A DNA stretch of 52,308 nt from Treponema sp. (GTDB lineage Bacteria > Spirochaetota > Spirochaetia > Treponematales > Treponemataceae): the NCBI GenBank assembly GCA_016293005.1, contig JAEDFA010000004.1, positions 1 through 52,308 of the forward strand, given 5' to 3'. The notes under the pieces are model-generated. The model ran no database searches, was not told the origin of the DNA, and saw only the letters and a list, made by a program, of their open reading frames with translations. Shown here in pieces: positions 25,729-35,222 of this stretch (position 1 is its first letter; the number at the start of each line of letters is the position of its first letter). The position numbers were made by a program, and so were the translations under genes.

Positions 25729-27447
25729 CTATAACTTATTCAGTTTTTTAGAAGAAATCGACTCCATCTCTGGAATCGAAAACCTCAAAAGAAGTTCTTT
25801 TGCCCGCGAAATCAATTTTGGCGACATACTTAAATTTCTGACTCCCATTCCGCCTAAAACTAAAATACTGTCTTCGCGACTCGCCATTTCTCCACAGACG
25901 CTCAACGGAATTTTTGCCTTTTTTGCGTTAGTTACGGTAAAATCAATTAAACGCAAAACTGAAAGGTCAAATTCATCATAAAGTTCAGAAACTTTTGAAT
26001 TTTCACGGTCGACACCTAAAGTATATTGCGTTAAATCGTTTGTTCCGATGCTGAAAAAATCGCTTTCTTTTGAAATACAGTCGCTACAGATTGCCGCCGC
26101 AGCAGTTTCAATCATCACGCCAACAGGAACATCTTCTTTAAATGGAATTTTTTCTGCTTTTAATTCAGATTTTACATCTTCTATTATTGCTAAAGTTTCC
26201 TTAATTTGTTCTGCGGTTGTAATGAGAGGAAGCAAGATTTTTAAATTTCCGTAAACGCTTGCCCTTAAAAGCGCTCTAATCTGAATTTTAAAAACATAAG
26301 GATACATTAAACTGAGCCTGATTGCCCTTAAACCCATAAGCGGATTTTTTTCTGTAAAGTTTGGAATATCAAGAGTTTTTACGATTTTATCACCGCCGGC
26401 ATCTAAAGTTCTTATTGTAACAGGTTTCCCCTGCATTATCGTAAGAACATTTTTATAGATTTCGAACTGTTTTTCTTCTTCAAATGTTCTTGAACTCGTG
26501 TAACTTGCATTTTCAACTTCGCTCATAAAAATAAATTCTGTTCTAAAAAGCCCGATTCCGTCTGCGCCTTCGTCAAGTGCAATCTGGGCTTCTTCAAGAG
26601 AACCGATATTTGCAAAAATATTAAACCGAACTCCATCTTTTGTAAGTGCATTTTTGTCGCGGAACATTCTGAGTTTCTGCGCGTGATTCAATTCTTCCTG
26701 ATATTTTTTTTGATATTCACTTAAAATTTCAGGTTCAACTTCGACTAAAACTTCTGCCGATTCACCGTCTATAACGATTCTGTCACCGTTTTTAACTTTT
26801 TTAGAAATTGCAACGCTGTTTATTCCAACAACCGCCGGAATCCCGAAATTTTTTGCAAGAATTACGACATGACTTGAAACTCCGCCTTCTGTAAGCGCAA
26901 GCCCTAAAATTTTCTTTTTTGAAAGAACAAGTGTATCAGTTGGGCTCAAAGAATTTGCAATTATTATCGAACCATCTGGAACCTGATTTATATCAAACGG
27001 ATGAAAATCAAGAAGTTCGTTTACAACTTTTCCAAAAATGTCGATTATATCCTGTGCGCGTTCAGAAAGATAATCGTTCCCAGAACTCCTTAATCGTGCA
27101 GCATATTCATTTGCTTTAAATTCGATGCAGTATTCTATATTGTAATGTTCCGCCTGAAAAAAATCCTGAATTTCTTTTAAAAAAACCGGATCCTGAAGCA
27201 TCATCAAATAAGTTTCAAAAATTTCTCTTTGAACTGCATTCTGTTTTTTATCTTTTAGAAGAGAAAGTTGAGAAGAAATATCACTGCTGACTTTTTTAAG
27301 AGCATTGAAAAATCTTGCGCAACCGTCGAGGATTTCTGTTTCTGAAACTTTAACCTGCGGAACAACCCGCTTTATTTCTTCTGGAATGATAAATGCCTTG
27401 CCAATTCCTGTTCCAGGCGCTGCAGGAATTCCTAAAAATACTTCCAT
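25729..27447 (-). CDS. ptsI: PTS enzyme I (phosphoenolpyruvate-protein phosphotransferase)
   Basis: The 572-residue enzyme takes phosphate from phosphoenolpyruvate onto a His and passes it to HPr. The phospho-His is H193 in E-G-G-V-S-S-H-V, the PEP-domain motifs D-G-I-G-L-F-R-T-E-F and T-I-R-T-L-D-A-G-G-D-K are intact, and the C-terminal Cys motif reads V-C-G-E-M-A-S-R. Length is standard. No HPr, HPr kinase or sugar-specific permease gene is in the window. Treponemes are known to keep a partial, regulatory PTS without transporters, so EI may serve carbon regulation here; that is inference. A TTGACC-17-TATAAT promoter ends 8 nt before the ATG with no ribosome-binding site. Confidence 0.95.
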   Translation of the reverse strand: MEVFLGIPAAPGTGIGKAFIIPEEIKRVVPQVKVSETEILDGCARFFNALKKVSSDISSQLSLLKDKKQNAVQREIFETYLMMLQDPVFLKEIQDFFQAEHYNIEYCIEFKANEYAARLRSSGNDYLSERAQDIIDIFGKVVNELLDFHPFDINQVPDGSIIIANSLSPTDTLVLSKKKILGLALTEGGVSSHVVILAKNFGIPAVVGINSVAISKKVKNGDRIVIDGESAEVLVEVEPEILSEYQKKYQEELNHAQKLRMFRDKNALTKDGVRFNIFANIGSLEEAQIALDEGADGIGLFRTEFIFMSEVENASYTSSRTFEEEKQFEIYKNVLTIMQGKPVTIRTLDAGGDKIVKTLDIPNFTEKNPLMGLRAIRLSLMYPYVFKIQIRALLRASVYGNLKILLPLITTAEQIKETLAIIEDVKSELKAEKIPFKEDVPVGVMIETAAAAICSDCISKESDFFSIGTNDLTQYTLGVDRENSKVSELYDEFDLSVLRLIDFTVTNAKKAKIPLSVCGEMASREDSILVLGGMGVRNLSMSPKLISRAKELLLRFSIPEMESISSKKLNKL

Positions 27448-27455
27448 ATAATTTA

Positions 27456-27484
27456 ATTATAACTGATAAATTTACTGAGGTCAA
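27456..27484 (-). promoter_or_regulatory. Strong promoter of ptsI, near-leaderless
   Basis: On the minus strand TTGACC (27479-27484) and TATAAT (27456-27461) are spaced exactly 17 bp. Eight nt separate the -10 box from the ATG at 27447, so the 5' leader would be only about 0-3 nt. Confidence 0.75.
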
Positions 27485-27522
27485 AGGCGAAACAACAATG
27501 AAGCGTTTTCAAAACTATCTCT

Positions 27523-27554
27523 AAAAAAAAACGGAGGCGCAAAAGCACCTCCGT
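27523..27554 (-). terminator. Intrinsic terminator after the GH13 gene
   Basis: On the minus strand ACGGAGGTGC and GCGCCTCCGT form a 10-bp GC-rich stem with a TTTT loop, followed by eight or more T. It ends the malQ-GH13 transcript just upstream of the ptsI promoter. Confidence 0.92.
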
Positions 27555-27576
27555 AAAAACCAAAATATGAGAAGAT

Positions 27577-30500
27577 TTATTTTTTTGATTTTACTTTCTT
27601 CACAGTTTTTTCAGATGCTTCTTTTTTTTCTGACTTTTTTGAATCAGATTTTTTTGAAGCCTTTTCTTTTGAAGAAGATTTCTGAGTTTTTTCAAAAGAA
27701 GCAATCAATTTTTCACAATTATATTCAGCATTTGCTTTCTGTTCTGCAAGAATCTTGAACGCTTTCAATACAGGTTCAACTTGAGATGCAAGGGAATTTA
27801 AAAGCGCAATTGCCTGAGCATAAATAATTGAAGTTTCGATTTTTTCTTTATTGAACCATGTAATTCCGTTGAATTTATTTGCACCAGAAAGAAGAACTGC
27901 ATTCTGACTCTGCGTCATCACTTTAACGATTGGAAGAAGTCCTTTTTTTGGTTCCCGTACGAGGTGTGCAACATTTATCGAAGCTGAAATTGCAAAGAAT
28001 TTTGAAAGTTCTTCGCGAATATTACATCTTGCATAACCGAACTGATTGAAAATATCTGCAAATTTTCTTGCGAATGCCCATTTTTCTGCAAGATTGTTTT
28101 CTGCGTATTCAGAAACCATCATATAGCACAAAAGCAATTCTTCAATTTGATTAATATTTTCAACGATAATATCGAAGAAATCGCGTGATTCTTTTACTTT
28201 TAGAAGTTTTTCAAACACATCTTCTGAAACACCTTTCTTTAGTGAAACAGACTTTGAACACAGCCGTTCAAGATGTTTTGAGAATTCCGTAAACTGTTTT
28301 TCTGGAGAAGGAAGTTTATAGCCTGAACCTGCAAATTTATTTGCAACAGTATAGAAGTCAAGAGCCGCTTTTTCTGAAGATGCTAAAAGTTCCTTAAGCT
28401 GCTTTTTAACTTTTGCAGAAGTAAGTTTTTCATCTTCACGCGGATTTAAAATTGCGTGAACTTCCGGGAGAAGCGATTTTACGAAAGTGCTGAAAGAACT
28501 GTAAAGTTCATGATAACAGATTTCCTGCCATTCTTCTTCAAGATTATAGCATCCTCGTCCCTGAAGAGTATCGCAAAGAATCTGATAACGGTGGTCAGGC
28601 ATATCTGCAACCTGATGAATATCCATATAAACCTGATATTCAAAACCGTTTAAACAAATGTACATTCCTTTTTCGCAGATTTCTCGACTTCGCCTTACAT
28701 ACCATAAACCTGTTCTGTGTTCACGGAAAATCGTGTATTTGTCGTCTTCAGCGTTTAAATGAAGCCCTTCAGAAATGCTCTTTGACTGCATCACAGTCTG
28801 AACATTTTCGCCGCTTCCAATTTTTACAGAATACTCACAAGACTGCTTAATCCATCCCTGAGCTCTTTCGTATTTATTATTATAGAAGACAACAGAAAAT
28901 TCGTTTCCGCAAGAGTTTGAATAAGCAAAAATATTTTCGTTTACATGACCGTTATCCCATACATCGTAGAACAGGAAGTTTTCAACATTTGCGAAAATGT
29001 ATCGTTTTTTCATGAGAGGGAAAATATCATGCCAGTGACGGTTTATAAGATTCTGGTCTGGAGTTTCATTTTTGTATGCTTTTGTGAATTCCATTCCGTA
29101 TTTTTCTGTAAAACCTTCGATTTGACCGTGTCCAAACATTGGAAGACCAGGCATTGTAATCATGAGAGTACAAACACCAAAATATTTGTCGTCTTTTCCG
29201 AATTGAGCAACTGCCGTATCTTCGTCTGGATTGTTCATAAAGTTTACATATCGCTTTAAAATCTGCGGATCAAATTTTATAGTATTTTTTACAGAATCGC
29301 GGTATTTCTGGTTTTCTTCTTTTTTAAGCATATTCATGAATGCCGAATTGTATACGCGATGCATTCCAAGCGTTCTAACGAAATATCCTTCCATCATCCA
29401 GAATGCTTCTGCGAGTAAAAGCGTATCAGGAAGTTCTTTTGCAACGCGGTCAACGACTTCACGCCAAAATTCATTTGGAATTCTATCTTCGAATTCTTGT
29501 GTTGAAAGACTTGATTCTGAACGGCTATAAATATCTCCACCATGTCCTGGCTCAGGATACCAAAGCCTTCTTATAGATTTTTTTGCAAGAACCATCGCTG
29601 CATCAAACCTGATAATCGGGAAATTCCGCGCAACATGAAGAATATCCTGCATAACGGCTTCACGCGCCTCTGGATTTAAGAAATCAATCTGCGCCGTATC
29701 ATTCCAAGGCATACCAGTTCCGTCGTTTCCGTGGTAAATGTAGCGTGTATCTCCATTTCTGAAATCAACCCGTTTAAATACAACAGAACAATCTGAATGG
29801 TTATAATAATGATCTTCAAGCCAAACACCGATATTAGGGTCTTTGCTCAAATTTTCGCCGTTGAAAGTGTAAGAAGGAGATGGCGCATCACGACGCTGAA
29901 CAAAAAGATCCGGGCGGTTTACAACCCAATCAGAATCCATACCAGTGTGATTTGGAACCATATCAGAAGCGAGCCTGATTCCCCTTTGCCACAATCTTGT
30001 CCTTAAATTTGCAAGAGCATCCCAGCCACCAATATTGTCTGCGATATTATAATTATAAAGAGAATATGCCGAAGCCGCTGCCTCTGGATTTCCGCAAAGC
30101 TGTTTGATTCGTTTTGAAGCAGGAGAGCGTTCCCAAAGTCCAATAAGCCACAAACCTGTAAAACCTTCATCGCGAAGCGCGTCTAATTCTTCATCTGGAA
30201 TCTGGTCAAGGCGAGTAATTGGACGCTGATATTTTTTTGTAAGCTGGTCAAGCCATACAAGAACAGTTTTTGCCATCAAAATTACGCAAGGCATCCACTC
30301 ACGGTCAGGGCTAAAGCGTTCGTATTCTTTCATTAAACCGTCGTAATTGTACGGTTCCATATTGACTTCACCACCGTTTACAGGCCCGCGACTCCAGAAC
30401 ATTTTTTCTTCTTCTGTAAGAGTGTCTATTCCAGCCAGAAGCCGTTTTAACCATTCGCCCAAAAGTTTATCCCAATACTGTCTGATATAATCAAGCTGAC

Positions 30501-31182
30501 CTTTTAGACTTGTAGGACTAAAAACAACTGGTTCACGAAGCATTGTAATCAAATCGTGATTAAAAGGTCCAAAAGAAGGCTGATTTTGAAGAGTTTTCTG
30601 AATTACTGCCCATGCCTTATCATAATTTTCGTTTTTCTGAAGTTTTTCATCGCCAAAAAGAATTGCAAACGGTTTAAAAGCAGGATTTTCATTTGCAAGG
30701 TGAAGAAGAATTAACTCTTCGAGAGTCTGTTCACGATTTGTGCGTTCTTTTTTTGTGCCTTCATCTATGCAGGTTTTTGAAAGATATTCCTGCGCAGAAA
30801 TTTTATTCTGGTAAACTTCAACAGGCGGAAATTCTAAAGTGAATTCAAGAAGCATTTTATCGACTTCTTCTTTTGTGAAAGTTTTATCGAGTTCTTCTAA
30901 AATAATTTTAAATGCATCAGCGTTTTTATCGCGGCGATAAAGCATACAAACATAGTGAAAAATTTCATCGATAAGACCCATTGCATTTACAGAACCCGCT
31001 GCGACTCTTTTTGAAGACTGATTCTGACGGTCAAAAAGCTGATTAAGTTTTTCTGTGAAAATTTTTACATTTTTTAAATCTTTAATTACGACATTCCCAG
31101 AAGATGTAAAAAGTTTTCCGTCAAACTGACATAAATCACGAACTCTTTTTCCGATATGAAATTCATTATACGATACAGTCAT
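27577..31182 (-). CDS. GH13 alpha-amylase-family enzyme with long extra domains
   Basis: I start at ATG 31182 (M-T-V-S-Y-N-E), which has AGAGGAG just upstream, giving 1201 residues. The GH13 barrel occupies the middle: region I D-M-V-P-N-H-T-G, nucleophile D527 in R-F-D-A-A-M, acid/base E592 in L-L-A-E-A-F-W, and the third carboxylate near N-N-P-D-E-D (about 650). About 280 N-terminal and 400 C-terminal residues are not recognised, and the protein ends in a Lys/Ser-rich tail. No signal peptide is visible, so it should act in the cytoplasm on maltodextrin or glycogen, in line with malQ 16 nt upstream in the same operon. Exact specificity (hydrolase or transferase) is not decidable by eye. Confidence 0.88.
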   Translation of the reverse strand: MTVSYNEFHIGKRVRDLCQFDGKLFTSSGNVVIKDLKNVKIFTEKLNQLFDRQNQSSKRVAAGSVNAMGLIDEIFHYVCMLYRRDKNADAFKIILEELDKTFTKEEVDKMLLEFTLEFPPVEVYQNKISAQEYLSKTCIDEGTKKERTNREQTLEELILLHLANENPAFKPFAILFGDEKLQKNENYDKAWAVIQKTLQNQPSFGPFNHDLITMLREPVVFSPTSLKGQLDYIRQYWDKLLGEWLKRLLAGIDTLTEEEKMFWSRGPVNGGEVNMEPYNYDGLMKEYERFSPDREWMPCVILMAKTVLVWLDQLTKKYQRPITRLDQIPDEELDALRDEGFTGLWLIGLWERSPASKRIKQLCGNPEAAASAYSLYNYNIADNIGGWDALANLRTRLWQRGIRLASDMVPNHTGMDSDWVVNRPDLFVQRRDAPSPSYTFNGENLSKDPNIGVWLEDHYYNHSDCSVVFKRVDFRNGDTRYIYHGNDGTGMPWNDTAQIDFLNPEAREAVMQDILHVARNFPIIRFDAAMVLAKKSIRRLWYPEPGHGGDIYSRSESSLSTQEFEDRIPNEFWREVVDRVAKELPDTLLLAEAFWMMEGYFVRTLGMHRVYNSAFMNMLKKEENQKYRDSVKNTIKFDPQILKRYVNFMNNPDEDTAVAQFGKDDKYFGVCTLMITMPGLPMFGHGQIEGFTEKYGMEFTKAYKNETPDQNLINRHWHDIFPLMKKRYIFANVENFLFYDVWDNGHVNENIFAYSNSCGNEFSVVFYNNKYERAQGWIKQSCEYSVKIGSGENVQTVMQSKSISEGLHLNAEDDKYTIFREHRTGLWYVRRSREICEKGMYICLNGFEYQVYMDIHQVADMPDHRYQILCDTLQGRGCYNLEEEWQEICYHELYSSFSTFVKSLLPEVHAILNPREDEKLTSAKVKKQLKELLASSEKAALDFYTVANKFAGSGYKLPSPEKQFTEFSKHLERLCSKSVSLKKGVSEDVFEKLLKVKESRDFFDIIVENINQIEELLLCYMMVSEYAENNLAEKWAFARKFADIFNQFGYARCNIREELSKFFAISASINVAHLVREPKKGLLPIVKVMTQSQNAVLLSGANKFNGITWFNKEKIETSIIYAQAIALLNSLASQVEPVLKAFKILAEQKANAEYNCEKLIASFEKTQKSSSKEKASKKSDSKKSEKKEASEKTVKKVKSKK

Positions 31183-31198
31183 ACGCTCCTCTTTTGCC

Positions 31199-33274
31199 CT
31201 ATTTGTGAGCACTTGTAATTGTTTTTATTTTATTAATAAGATTTTCATCTTTTGCAATTTCTTCGATAAACGCAGGAAGTCTGTATGTCCAATTGAATTT
31301 TGAAACTGTTCCCGGAATGTTTATTCGTTCTTCATCAGGATTTGAAAGCCAGTATTTTTGTTCTGTTGAAAGAAAATCCTGCATTGGATGAATACACCAT
31401 ACGCTATTTGCTTTTGATGCAAGAACAAGATATTGAAGCGCTTTTTCCTGATTGAACGGTTCATTTGCGATTTTTTCAATTTTTTGACTGTCCCAGCCTT
31501 CCGCACCGAACGATTCTGGATAAGTTTTTACGATTAATGAAACCGCCTCTTTATCCTGATTCCACCACTGACGCAAAGTTGGAGAATCGTGAACGGAAGA
31601 AGTCGCAACAGAAAGTTCTGTAAGCTGATTCATTGGAATATATGGCTTAACAGGTTCGTTGTTCCAATTTCTGCACCATCTTAAAACCCTTAACGCAAGA
31701 ATTCCATTTTTTTGCATTACGGAAGGAAGACACGGAAGATTTGCACCAAGGTCTTCACCGCACGGAATCATATTAACAGAATTTGTAAGAGTTGAAAGAA
31801 TTTCGTCTGATTGAGTTTCCCAAAGTTTGTTTTGTTCGTTTTCTGCCCAATCGATTAAACCTTTTAACTGATTTTTTTCGTTATCGTTGAGAGACTTCCA
31901 TGAAGTTGTTTCATAATATGTCCAAAGCGGAACAAAAGTATCAGGCGTAAGGCTGATTAACGCACGATCTTTCCAAATTTTGCTTAAAGCGTCTTTAATT
32001 CTTGGTTCTGCTTCTTTTGCGCATAAAGAACTTAAATCTGATTCATAAAAATCTTTGTCGCCGGAAACTGAATCTTTAAAAAGCCATAATTCTTCTGAAC
32101 CGATTCTGTCTGCAAATTTTTCAAGAATTTTTACGGCAGCATCGTGATTCCATGTAATGTCTTCTATTAAACCAGTTGGAATGTGAGGCTGTGAAAGCCA
32201 GCGGATTTTTGAATCGTCAAAACCGATATTGTGAAGCTGCGTTCTGTGAATTGAAACATACGGCTCTGTATGACCTAAAACAGCCGTCGTATCACGAGTT
32301 GGAATTGCCCAAATTCTGAAGAAACCTAAAATGTGGTCGAGTCTGTAAGCATCGTAATATTTTGAAGCAGTTTGTAATCTGTCTACCCACCATGAATAAT
32401 TGTTTTCTTTTAGATATTTCCAGTTATAAGTTGGAAAACCCCAGTTTTGACCCGTTGGATTTTCACCGTCAACAGGAGAACCAGCCCTTAAATTTTGATT
32501 GAAAACGCCCGGAAGTGCCCATGCATCGCAGGAATCTTCGTTCATTAAAATAGGCATATCGCCTTTGATTAAAATTCCTTGTTTTCTGACTTTGTCTGAG
32601 GCTTTTTTAAATTGCTCATCGGCACGCATTTGAGTCCAAGCGTAGAAAAGATTTTCTTTTTGAGAAGATTTTTCGTTCCATCGGGATTTTATTTGTTTTT
32701 CAGAAAGATTCTGGTCTTCTTTTGGCCATTCTTTCCAGGAAGCCTGCATGTGCTTATATTTTAAATTTTTATAAACAGCGTAATTTACAATCCACGGATT
32801 TTTCTTAATCCATTTTGAAAGTTCTTCTGACGGAACTAAATTTTGAGAGATTTCTGTTGAATTGTAAAGTTCGCGTAAAAGAAAATCTTTAGCGTTTAAA
32901 ATTCCGTCGTAATCGTAACGCGTTTTTGGATTGTATTCAAAATCTTTTAAAAATTTATCGTAATTTTTTGCAAATTTTTTGTCTGATTTATACAGATTTT
33001 CAAATTCTGGCAGCTGGGAAATATCAATGTAAATAGGATGAAGGGCAAACGCAGAAAGTCCGCTGTAAGGAGAAGACTGAGTGCCCGTGTCATTTACAGG
33101 AAGAAGCTGAATTAGACCGATTCCAGATTTTTTGCATAAGTCTGCAAGATAAGGAAGAACAGTGAATTCACCGATTACCGTATTTTTTTTTGAATAAACG
33201 GCGCCAAGCGGAATAGAAATTCCTGTAAGCCGTGCAGGTTTTAAGGTTCTGCCACCATTATTAGATTTAGCCAT
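31199..33274 (-). CDS. malQ: 4-alpha-glucanotransferase (amylomaltase)
   Basis: The protein transfers alpha-1,4-glucan segments between maltodextrins (GH77). Typical motifs are seen: L-P-V-N-D-T-G-T-Q-S-S-P-Y-S near the N-terminus, G-D-M-P-I, Y-R-L-D-H-I-L-G-F-F-R with the nucleophile Asp, and the acid/base Glu in C-G-E-D-L-G. I choose ATG 33274 (M-A-K-S-N-N), giving 691 residues, over an in-frame GTG six codons upstream. There is no ribosome-binding site; TTTACA-17-TAAAAT ends 8 nt before the ATG, so the mRNA is probably near-leaderless. It forms an operon with the GH13 gene, so both process storage or imported glucans. Confidence 0.93.
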   Translation of the reverse strand: MAKSNNGGRTLKPARLTGISIPLGAVYSKKNTVIGEFTVLPYLADLCKKSGIGLIQLLPVNDTGTQSSPYSGLSAFALHPIYIDISQLPEFENLYKSDKKFAKNYDKFLKDFEYNPKTRYDYDGILNAKDFLLRELYNSTEISQNLVPSEELSKWIKKNPWIVNYAVYKNLKYKHMQASWKEWPKEDQNLSEKQIKSRWNEKSSQKENLFYAWTQMRADEQFKKASDKVRKQGILIKGDMPILMNEDSCDAWALPGVFNQNLRAGSPVDGENPTGQNWGFPTYNWKYLKENNYSWWVDRLQTASKYYDAYRLDHILGFFRIWAIPTRDTTAVLGHTEPYVSIHRTQLHNIGFDDSKIRWLSQPHIPTGLIEDITWNHDAAVKILEKFADRIGSEELWLFKDSVSGDKDFYESDLSSLCAKEAEPRIKDALSKIWKDRALISLTPDTFVPLWTYYETTSWKSLNDNEKNQLKGLIDWAENEQNKLWETQSDEILSTLTNSVNMIPCGEDLGANLPCLPSVMQKNGILALRVLRWCRNWNNEPVKPYIPMNQLTELSVATSSVHDSPTLRQWWNQDKEAVSLIVKTYPESFGAEGWDSQKIEKIANEPFNQEKALQYLVLASKANSVWCIHPMQDFLSTEQKYWLSNPDEERINIPGTVSKFNWTYRLPAFIEEIAKDENLINKIKTITSAHK

Positions 33275-33282
33275 ACAATAGC

Positions 33283-33311
33283 ATTTTAACACGGATTTTT
33301 ATATCTGTAAA
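33283..33311 (-). promoter_or_regulatory. Promoter of malQ-GH13 operon, near-leaderless
   Basis: On the minus strand TTTACA (33306-33311) and TAAAAT (33283-33288) are spaced 17 bp and 8 nt lie between the -10 box and the ATG at 33274. Confidence 0.6.
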
Positions 33312-33397
33312 AATTTTTTTTACAAAAAATTCAAGATTTTTTTCAAATTCAAAAATCAATAAACTTCAAAAATTTATACAAAACAACTTTTTTGAGA

Positions 33398-33426
33398 TTC
33401 CCATTATTCAAAAAAATTCTTATTAT
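33398..33426 (+). promoter_or_regulatory. Promoter of the 133-aa gene and radical SAM gene
   Basis: TTCCCA (33398-33403) and TATTAT (33421-33426) are spaced 17 bp; 6 nt separate the -10 box from the ATG at 33433. It diverges from the malQ promoter. Confidence 0.4.
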
Positions 33427-33432
33427 GTATTT

Positions 33433-33834
33433 ATGACAGATATTCAAAAATTTTCTTCAGATGTAAAAAAAATAATAAAAATGAACCGATTTCAAGACGG
33501 AAGTTTAAATCTTGAAGACACTTGCGAAAAAATAATTGGGCAGTTTGAAAGAGCAAGTTCAGTTCCTGCATCTCTTTCAGGTTCAGTTGCATCTTATTGG
33601 AAAACAACTTACATTGACACATCAAATGAACAGGAAAACGAACCAACTCAGGAACACCTCGATGTTTTGTGCGGATTTTTAAGTTTTCTTGAAAATTCAG
33701 ACGAAAATTTTGACTTAATTTCCAATTCAGACTGGAAAGAACTCAGCGAACTTGTAAACTGCGAAGCCGAAACTCTTCCAATAGAAATTCTTCAGCAGCT
33801 GATGTCTATTCTCGTTGAAAAAGGCGTTTTTTAG
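33433..33834 (+). CDS. Small acidic protein of unknown function
   Basis: The 133-residue protein is not recognised. It is acidic and mostly helical, has no signal peptide or membrane segment, and no cysteine motif, so it is probably a cytoplasmic helical bundle. It ends 8 nt before the radical SAM gene, so the pair should be co-transcribed and may work together. The ATG lacks a ribosome-binding site and lies 6 nt after a TATTAT box. No frame on the other strand looks better, and codon use resembles its neighbours. Confidence 0.75.
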   Translation: MTDIQKFSSDVKKIIKMNRFQDGSLNLEDTCEKIIGQFERASSVPASLSGSVASYWKTTYIDTSNEQENEPTQEHLDVLCGFLSFLENSDENFDLISNSDWKELSELVNCEAETLPIEILQQLMSILVEKGVF

Positions 33835-33842
33835 GATTTTTT

Positions 33843-34883
33843 ATGGAAGATTATTTTTCTTCATGCGTTCAATGCCCAAGAAAATGTTCAGTTTCCCGGT
33901 CACAGAACAAAACTGGATTCTGCCGTGAAACAAGCAAAGTAAAAATTGCACTTGCATGCCTTCATTTTGGAGAAGAACCGCTTGTTACAGTTTTCGGCGG
34001 AAGCGGAACAATTTTTTTCTCAGGCTGCACGCTTCGCTGTTCATTTTGTCAGAATTACCAGATTTCTCAAAATTCAATGGGAAAAGAAATTTCAAAAGAC
34101 GAATTTATTCAGATTTGTCTTACGCTTCAGGAAAACGGCGCTGAAAACATAAATCTTGTAACGGGAAGTCATTTTATTCCAAAAATTGCGTATTATATAG
34201 AAGAAGCCGTAAAATCTGGAGTAAAAATTCCATTCTGCTGGAACAGTTCCGCCTACGAATCAACAGAAATGCTTGAACTTTTAAAAGATAAAGTAAAAAT
34301 ATGGCTTCCTGATTTAAAAACTTTAAGCCCCGAACTTTCCAAAAACCTTTTCGACGCGGAAAATTATCCTGAAGCTGCAACAAAAAGCATAAAATGGATG
34401 ATTGATAATTTTCCATTAAAATTTTCCACAGAAAAAGCAGAAAAAGATTTTTACGATTCAGAAGGAAAACTAATCGCAAAAAATACAAAAAAAGAAAAAA
34501 TTCAACAGGGAGTAATAATACGCCATCTTTATCTTCCCGGAAAATTCGAAGAAACTGCCGAAACGCTTTCCTGGCTAAAAGAAAATGCCGACAAAAAAAC
34601 CTGTATTTCTCTCATGTCGCAGTACACGCCGGTTCCGTTCGAAGAAGATAAAAAAACTTTAGAACACAGAAAAAAATCTCTTTCTTTTATAGAAAACAGG
34701 CTCGTAAACAAAACCGAAGACAACGATTTAAAAGACTTGATTGATGCCTTTGATTTTGAATATCTTTTCTATCAGGAATTAACGGACGATACAAGCTGGC
34801 TTCCAGACTTTAACAGAAAACAGCCTTTTTCAAACAAACTGTCAAAAACAATCTGGCACTGGAAAACCGGTTTTGAAATATAA
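33843..34883 (+). CDS. Radical SAM protein, PflX-like (COG1313 type)
   Basis: The 346-residue protein has the radical SAM cluster motif C62-x3-C66-x2-C69 (C-T-L-R-C-S-F-C) that binds [4Fe-4S] and S-adenosylmethionine. An N-terminal set of cysteines (C8, C11, C15, C27) in C-V-Q-C-P-R-K-C resembles the PflX/pyruvate-formate-lyase-activase-like group, where it may bind a further metal centre. Other family features are N-L-V-T-G-S-H-F and W-N-S-S-A-Y-E. AGGA lies 7-8 nt before the ATG. The substrate of this group is not established to my knowledge, and no glycyl-radical enzyme lies nearby. It follows the 133-aa protein by 8 nt. Confidence 0.88.
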   Translation: MEDYFSSCVQCPRKCSVSRSQNKTGFCRETSKVKIALACLHFGEEPLVTVFGGSGTIFFSGCTLRCSFCQNYQISQNSMGKEISKDEFIQICLTLQENGAENINLVTGSHFIPKIAYYIEEAVKSGVKIPFCWNSSAYESTEMLELLKDKVKIWLPDLKTLSPELSKNLFDAENYPEAATKSIKWMIDNFPLKFSTEKAEKDFYDSEGKLIAKNTKKEKIQQGVIIRHLYLPGKFEETAETLSWLKENADKKTCISLMSQYTPVPFEEDKKTLEHRKKSLSFIENRLVNKTEDNDLKDLIDAFDFEYLFYQELTDDTSWLPDFNRKQPFSNKLSKTIWHWKTGFEI

Positions 34884-35222
34884 TTCACATTGAAAAATTA
34901 ATCTTTAATTTCAACGATTTTTCAGTAATTATTTTTTCAAGATGATAATTAAAAAATTCATCGTAAGCGAATCTACCGTCAAAACCGAAATGGCAAGAAT
35001 TCAAAAACAATTCGGAGTTAAAAACCGCAAAGACTTGCGTGTACTTCTGCTTCAATATGAATTAAAATAAAATCCAGAAATTACCGTGCAGATTTTTCAA
35101 ACATCTGTTCAAGAAAATCTTTTTCTTTCTTTGTCTTGAAAACTTTTTCTTTCATCGCGGAAACAAAAAATTTAATTCAGTAAATTTTTTAGAAATTCCT
35201 CCTTTAGCAAATAATTTCCCTA
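34884..35222. other. Gene-poor stretch upstream of the gltB promoter
   Basis: About 340 bp hold only a decayed LuxR-type remnant (34942-35070) and a 24-codon minus-strand ORF (35081-35155; Lys/Glu-rich, no ribosome-binding site) that I do not accept as a gene. Nothing else is recognisable before the gltB promoter. Confidence 0.6.
34942..35070 (+). pseudogene. Remnant of a LuxR-type helix-turn-helix gene
   Basis: The 42-codon ORF matches the last half of a LuxR/FixJ DNA-binding domain: F-I-V-S-E-S-T-V-K-T-E-M-A-R-I (recognition helix, normally S-x-S-T-V-K-T-H) then F-G-V-K-N-R-K-D-L-R-V-L-L. The first helices (L-T-P-R-E-x-E-V-L) and any sensor part are absent; upstream in frame there are only a dozen unrelated codons before a stop. 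It therefore looks like the 3' end of a deleted regulator gene. There is no ribosome-binding site, so translation is unlikely. Confidence 0.7.

Noticed and set aside
35081..35155. 24-codon minus-strand ORF near the LuxR remnant
   Set aside because: It has no ribosome-binding site and no family, is Lys/Glu-rich and sits in a decaying region; it may be debris of an old gene.
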